A DNA stretch of 18,678 nt from CAYNWK01 sp964400875 (GTDB lineage: Bacteria; Chloroflexota; Anaerolineae; Anaerolineales; UBA4823): contig CAYNWK010000081.1 in the NCBI GenBank assembly GCA_964400875.1, positions 1 through 18,678 of the forward strand. Direction: 5' to 3'. Made by a program: the position numbers and the translations under genes. The first letter of the stretch is position 1. Each line of letters begins with the position of its first letter. This document shows positions 15,923-18,678 of this stretch, one piece after another. A model generated the notes under the pieces. That model searched no databases and was not told the origin of the DNA. It was given only the letters and a program-made list of their open reading frames with translations.

Positions 15923-15943
15923 CAGGCGCTTTCGAAGCGCCTG
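15923..15943. terminator. GC-rich hairpin between convergent genes
   Basis: CAGGCGCTT (15923-15931) pairs with AAGCGCCTG (15935-15943) around a TCG loop. It has no T run on either side, so intrinsic termination is possible but unproven. It is followed by a smaller hairpin GCGAG-CAG-CTCGC (15956-15968) and an 11-base direct repeat TGAATTATGCG (15948-15958, 16001-16011). Confidence 0.4.
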
Positions 15944-16027
15944 CTCATGAATTATGCGAGCAGCTCGCACGCGGCGGCGACCCCGGGCCGTCCGCTTGAT
16001 TGAATTATGCGGCCCTTCCTGGCGGGC

Positions 16028-16402
16028 CTATTTAGAGAGGACATGGCTGGTGGTGATATCTGCCACCAGCTTTTCTCCTGCCCCTACAACGGTCGTCCTT
16101 ACAACGCTGACGGTCCTGCCCTTTTTTACGAAGGTCGAGGTGGCTTTGAAGCTGCCCTCGGATTGGTTGGATAGAAAGTTGGCATGGAGAGCAATAGCCA
16201 GAGGGAATCCCTGCACACCCGCTGAAGCCTCAACCCTGCCCATGACCAATACCGTGGCGGTGACATCGGCACACCACAGAATGGCGCCGGCATGCGCGAC
16301 TCCATAGGGATTCTTCATGCCTGCAGTGATGGGCATTTCAGAGACTACCCTCTCGTCATTCTGCTCTACGATCGTAAAATCAATTGATCCATGGACTTTC
16401 AC
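16028..16402 (-). CDS. PaaI-like hotdog-fold thioesterase
   Basis: Hydrolyses acyl-CoA or related thioesters; the substrate is not identifiable. At 124 residues it has the size of a single hotdog domain. The segment NPYGVAHAGAILWCADVTAT is the family's N-x3-G-x-x-H-x-G motif leading into the central helix. The C-terminal strands ATSTFVKKGRTVSVVRTTVV and KLVADITTSHVL complete the fold. The start is GTG at 16400-16402 (KVHGSIDFTI), supported by AGAGGAG seven bases upstream. It converges on the M20 gene and has no close operon partner. Confidence 0.85.
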   Translation of the reverse strand: MKVHGSIDFTIVEQNDERVVSEMPITAGMKNPYGVAHAGAILWCADVTATVLVMGRVEASAGVQGFPLAIALHANFLSNQSEGSFKATSTFVKKGRTVSVVRTTVVGAGEKLVADITTSHVLSK

Positions 16403-16450
16403 GGTTGAGCTCCTCTCAGCGCCTGGGGATCAGCCATCCACCGCAAGCGA

Positions 16451-16721
16451 GATGATGGGAGGCGCGGCTCGCGAGCCCAACGCGACCGGGTCAGCCGCCC
16501 TGGTCGAACGCGCCCGCGCCAATCCTGGCGAGTTCGTTACCCTACGCCTCCTCACCGATCTCAAGATCGACGTCTCCATCCAGGGCCATACTACCAGGAT
16601 CCGGCTTTCCCGCTCAACCAGCTTTCCCACCCTCGACGAATGGGCTGTCCTCACCTAACACTGGCCCGAGCCCATCAAACCGTATCCCCATCGCGAGGTA
16701 ATGTATGGTCGCTGCTACCTC
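16451..16721 (+). pseudogene. Probable broken coding fragment of unknown family
   Basis: The plus frame from ATG 16451 reads 68 residues, including LVERARANPGEFVTLRLLTD and STSFPTLDEWAVLT, with strongly G/C-rich third codon positions like the neighbouring genes. It stops at TAA 16656-16658, yet the same frame continues in the same style (HWPEPIKPYPHREVMYGRCY) until the N run at 16722. That suggests an in-frame stop in a once longer gene. I do not recognise the family. There is no clear Shine-Dalgarno. The opposite strand is also open here, so the call is tentative. Confidence 0.35.
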
Positions 16722-16821
16722 NNNNNNNNNNNNNNNNNNNNNNNNNNNNNNNNNNNNNNNNNNNNNNNNNNNNNNNNNNNNNNNNNNNNNNNNNNNNNNN
16801 NNNNNNNNNNNNNNNNNNNNN
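16722..16821. other. Scaffold gap of 100 Ns
   Basis: Exactly 100 Ns with unrelated flanks. Composition becomes AT-richer to the right, so the join of the two contigs deserves doubt. Confidence 0.95.
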
Positions 16822-16900
16822 ATCGTTTCCCGAACAACAATATGCTATTATGCGAAACAAGGCTATTTTGTGAGGAAGCAGGTTGATTAATTCAAATGGA

Positions 16901-17173
16901 TTAGTATAACAACAAAGAACAGGTATCATCATGAAAAAATGCCCATTTTGCGACCCTCCACCGATCCATAGAGCTCGCCTTCCGGTGAGCCTTTTGCGTA
17001 TCGGTATCGGCCAGCTGGAGGTAGTGCTCGACTACGGTCAGCATGCTGTGGCCTTTATAGGCTATTTTGCCGATGGGAGATTGATCGAGAGGGGCGATTG
17101 AGATATAATTCACATATCTAGGGAGGAGGCTACGAATTTGAGAGGCACTCTGCGCTCTCGAATACTGCTGCAT
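16901..17173 (-). pseudogene. Tyrosine recombinase (integrase) C-terminal remnant, copy 1
   Basis: The minus-strand frame of 90 residues contains KGHSMLTVVEHYLQLADTDT and then KAHRKASSMDRWRV. This matches the end of phage- and transposon-type tyrosine recombinases: the GH of the box II region, the Tyr nucleophile (Y51, codon 17021-17023) and the closing HRKASPVDRW-like tail. The Arg-containing upstream half of the catalytic domain is missing, and the first 30 or so residues show no recombinase sequence. An extra 16 residues follow the usual end. A related, more decayed copy lies at the end of the window. It is almost certainly non-functional. Confidence 0.65.
17081..17109 (+). promoter_or_regulatory. 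Promoter inside the recombinase remnant, directed to the lipoprotein genes
   Basis: TTGATC (17081-17086), 17 bases, TATAAT (17104-17109). Transcription would start near 17116, just before a strong GGAGGAGG at 17122-17129. It runs antisense to the recombinase remnant and toward the lipoprotein genes. Confidence 0.5.
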
Positions 17174-17218
17174 ATTATCGAAATCTTAGGAAAAGCACAC
17201 TTCGCTAAATCCTTTTGA
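17138..17218 (+). CDS. Possible 26-residue small ORF
   Basis: TTG 17138 lies eight bases after the Shine-Dalgarno GGAGGAGG (17122-17129) and 29 bases after the TATAAT above. The predicted peptide is MRGTLRSRILLHIIEILGKA followed by HFAKSF, basic and hydrophobic. It ends 37 bases before the first lipoprotein start. It could be a leader peptide, a small membrane peptide, or chance. Only the promoter and the strong ribosome site support it. Confidence 0.3.
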   Translation: MRGTLRSRILLHIIEILGKAHFAKSF

Positions 17219-17255
17219 TGTGAACGCGGGACCGAAGTTTTAAATTTTGATCATT

Positions 17256-17957
17256 ATGGTGATAACGCGTTTGCTAAAGGTTGTGACTTTGGTAGGCTTG
17301 ATCGTCCTTGTTTCGAGTTGCCTGTCACCTACAAGGCAAGTCTCCGATCCAACGACACCGCCTGCAACACCCCTACGAACAACACTATCCATACCCCCCT
17401 CACCGACGCTACAAAATTCCTCAACACCAACTCCTCAACCTACAGCTTCTTCCTCCCCTCGACCTACCAAGACGGCTAGTGGGACACCGACACGGTTAGT
17501 TAGCACCCATACGCAGACACCAACACCAACCGTTACATCAACGCTCGGTCCAATTGACCAGGTGCAACTCGAGGAGTATCAACTGGTGATGTCATATAAG
17601 ACAAATCGTTGGCGAGCAGGGGAGCACGATGAGCAGGGGCATAAATCTCTAAATCACACCTTCTTTCAGAACTGTCGAATTTGGGAGTTTGGACCGGCGC
17701 ATATTCTGGGAGACTTCAAGTATCGGCTATGGTTAGGACAGTATCTATTTTCAATTTACGAGTTCACACAGGAAAATAACGGAGAGCAGGTTCTAACACG
17801 TGAGTATGTGATTGATGCGCAATCGCAAGCTTCATCCCAAACCCCTATCCCGACACCGGTTGCTAAACCATTGTTTCTTGTTACCGCATCCGCATCAAAC
17901 CCCGATCCTTGTATTGTAAGTGTACATGTCGTATTGGCAACATTGATCGAACCATAA
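17256..17957 (+). CDS. Lipoprotein with Thr/Pro-rich linker, function unknown
   Basis: From ATG 17256 the protein begins MVITRLLKVVTLVGLIVLVS and reaches the lipobox VSSC, with the lipid-modified Cys at residue 22. About 75 residues of Pro/Thr/Ser-rich linker follow (SPTLQNSSTPTPQPTASS and similar), then a globular part of about 130 residues (IDQVQLEEYQLVMSYKTNRW onward) without a motif I know. A second short Pro/Thr stretch (SQTPIPTPVAKP) precedes the end. Lipoproteins with such linkers are common in Anaerolineae. A TTG at 17247 would add three residues; the ATG is the better start. Codon use is AT-richer than in the housekeeping genes to the left, which suggests a different history. Confidence 0.75.
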   Translation: MVITRLLKVVTLVGLIVLVSSCLSPTRQVSDPTTPPATPLRTTLSIPPSPTLQNSSTPTPQPTASSSPRPTKTASGTPTRLVSTHTQTPTPTVTSTLGPIDQVQLEEYQLVMSYKTNRWRAGEHDEQGHKSLNHTFFQNCRIWEFGPAHILGDFKYRLWLGQYLFSIYEFTQENNGEQVLTREYVIDAQSQASSQTPIPTPVAKPLFLVTASASNPDPCIVSVHVVLATLIEP

Positions 17958-17995
17958 ACCTCTCTATTGGAACTCATTAGCTATATATAGAAGAT

Positions 17996-18544
17996 ATGAT
18001 GCACAATCCTGTCCGATTATTCCTGCGTGGAGATGCGGCCAAAATTGGCTTTTTCGCATTGATCTTATGTCTGGTGTCTGCTTGCACAAATTCCAGGCGT
18101 ATTATAGAAATCCCAGTTTGCGCTTGTGTCCAAGAATTGGACCCTGGACCATATGAATGTTCCGAAACTGTTGACCTTGACCCCTCCTTCCCTGAAGACA
18201 GCAAAGGTTCGACGAACATCAGGAAGAATGACGGGCAAATAATTTGTTTCTATTATGCGACTGCGGAGCAAAGGAATGAATATCTGAGAACGCTTCCGCC
18301 AGGTAGTTGTCTTTTAAGCGGAGCTCCGCCGGGTTGTTTGATAGGTCATTACCCAGGCGAACCACCCGGGCGTCCGACCTGTACGGTTCCAACCCTGAGT
18401 GCAAATTCAACCACCTCTGAAACAGATCCGGAAGTGAAAATCCTGACTTGCGACACACCTTTCGTGCCCACGTTCGACCCGTCCGCACCGACGCGCACAC
18501 CAACAATGGTGCCTTCTCCCACGCCATTCGATGGATCACGGTGA
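17996..18544 (+). CDS. Cys-rich lipoprotein, function unknown
   Basis: It begins MMHNPVRLFLRGDAAKIGFF and has a hydrophobic stretch ending in the lipobox VSAC, with the modified Cys at residue 30. The mature part holds eight more Cys (in VCACV, YECS, IICFY, GSCLL, PGCLI, PTCTV and LTCDT), suggesting disulphides outside the cell. The C-terminus is Pro/Thr-rich (FDPSAPTRTPTMVPSPTPFD), which may be a truncated linker. The start may be ATG 17996 or 17999; neither has a strong Shine-Dalgarno. It follows the first lipoprotein by 38 bases on the same strand. I recognise no family. Confidence 0.7.
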   Translation: MMHNPVRLFLRGDAAKIGFFALILCLVSACTNSRRIIEIPVCACVQELDPGPYECSETVDLDPSFPEDSKGSTNIRKNDGQIICFYYATAEQRNEYLRTLPPGSCLLSGAPPGCLIGHYPGEPPGRPTCTVPTLSANSTTSETDPEVKILTCDTPFVPTFDPSAPTRTPTMVPSPTPFDGSR

Positions 18545-18566
18545 AGATAGATAAGACTATTGAATC

Positions 18567-18678
18567 CTAAAGCCTCCACCGATCCACGGGACTCACCGCA
18601 AGGTGAGCCTTTAGTGTTTCAGCATCGACCAGCTTGAGGAAGTGACCGGCTATAGTCAGGGTGGAGCTAATCCTAGTT
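18567..18678 (-). pseudogene. Tyrosine recombinase C-terminal remnant, copy 2 (runs off the window)
   Basis: On the minus strand the frame open from the window edge reads SSTLTIAGHFLKLVDAETLK and AHLAVSPVDRWRL before TAG (18567-18569). It aligns position by position with copy 1, from SMLTVVEHYLQLADTDTQK to MDRWRV, and the DNA is similar over 18573-18660 against 16955-17042. The nucleophile position is Phe (codon 18639-18641, TTC) rather than Tyr, and the GH before it is replaced by RI. The rest of the gene would lie beyond the window. It is probably inactive. Confidence 0.6.

Noticed and set aside
16822..16890. Short plus-strand frame after the third gap (TTICYYAKQGYFVRKQVD)
   Set aside because: Twenty-two codons, open only because of the Ns before it, with no start signal or recognisable family.
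16955..17042. The repeated DNA at 16955 and 18573 as CRISPR or a simple direct repeat
   Set aside because: Only two copies, both encoding the same recombinase tail on the minus strand, with differences mostly compatible with protein divergence.

Overview
The window looks like a metagenome-derived Chloroflexota genome, most likely Anaerolineae. The basis is the order ffh-rpsP-khpA-rimM, a topoisomerase I with an extra N-terminal zinc ribbon, mevalonate kinase next to isopentenyl phosphate kinase (archaeal-style isoprenoid supply), and lipoproteins with Thr/Pro-rich linkers. This is inference from protein families; no 16S gene is present. Three runs of exactly 100 Ns (4216-4315, 12365-12464, 16722-16821) are scaffold joins, not measured gaps. 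At the first, the same 55 bases lie on both sides, so the two contigs actually overlap.

Layout. 69-2802 (+): a clear promoter, then ffh (SRP GTPase), rpsP, khpA and rimM, a secretion and ribosome-maturation operon. 2897-7818 (+): a promoter, then dprA (cut by an in-frame TAG just before its winged-helix domain), manC (GDP-mannose synthesis, carrying the scaffold join) and topA. 7819-9028 (+): a structured leader and an unknown two-TM membrane protein, closed by a strong terminator at 9048-9075. 13535 down to 9132 (-): a UbiA-type polyprenyl-phosphate transferase, mevalonate kinase (middle missing in gap 2), isopentenyl phosphate kinase, an HD-type dNTPase with its own extended -10 promoter, and greA. 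The first three form a tight isoprenoid/lipid-carrier cluster. 13578-15802 (+), divergent from it: a PfkB-type sugar kinase and an M20 peptidase. Both divergent starts have a perfect TATAAT 6-7 bases before the ATG, which suggests leaderless mRNAs. 15803-16027 holds palindromes and a G-run tract between convergent genes. 16028-16402 (-) is a hotdog thioesterase.

From about 16400 to the end the window changes character. It contains a broken reading frame of unknown family, the third gap, and an AT-richer accessory segment. That segment has two lipoprotein genes lying between two diverged remnants of a tyrosine-recombinase C-terminus, both on the minus strand. One remnant keeps the nucleophilic Tyr and the other has Phe in its place. 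This is the least explained part of the window.

I saw no tRNA, rRNA, CRISPR array or complete mobile element.
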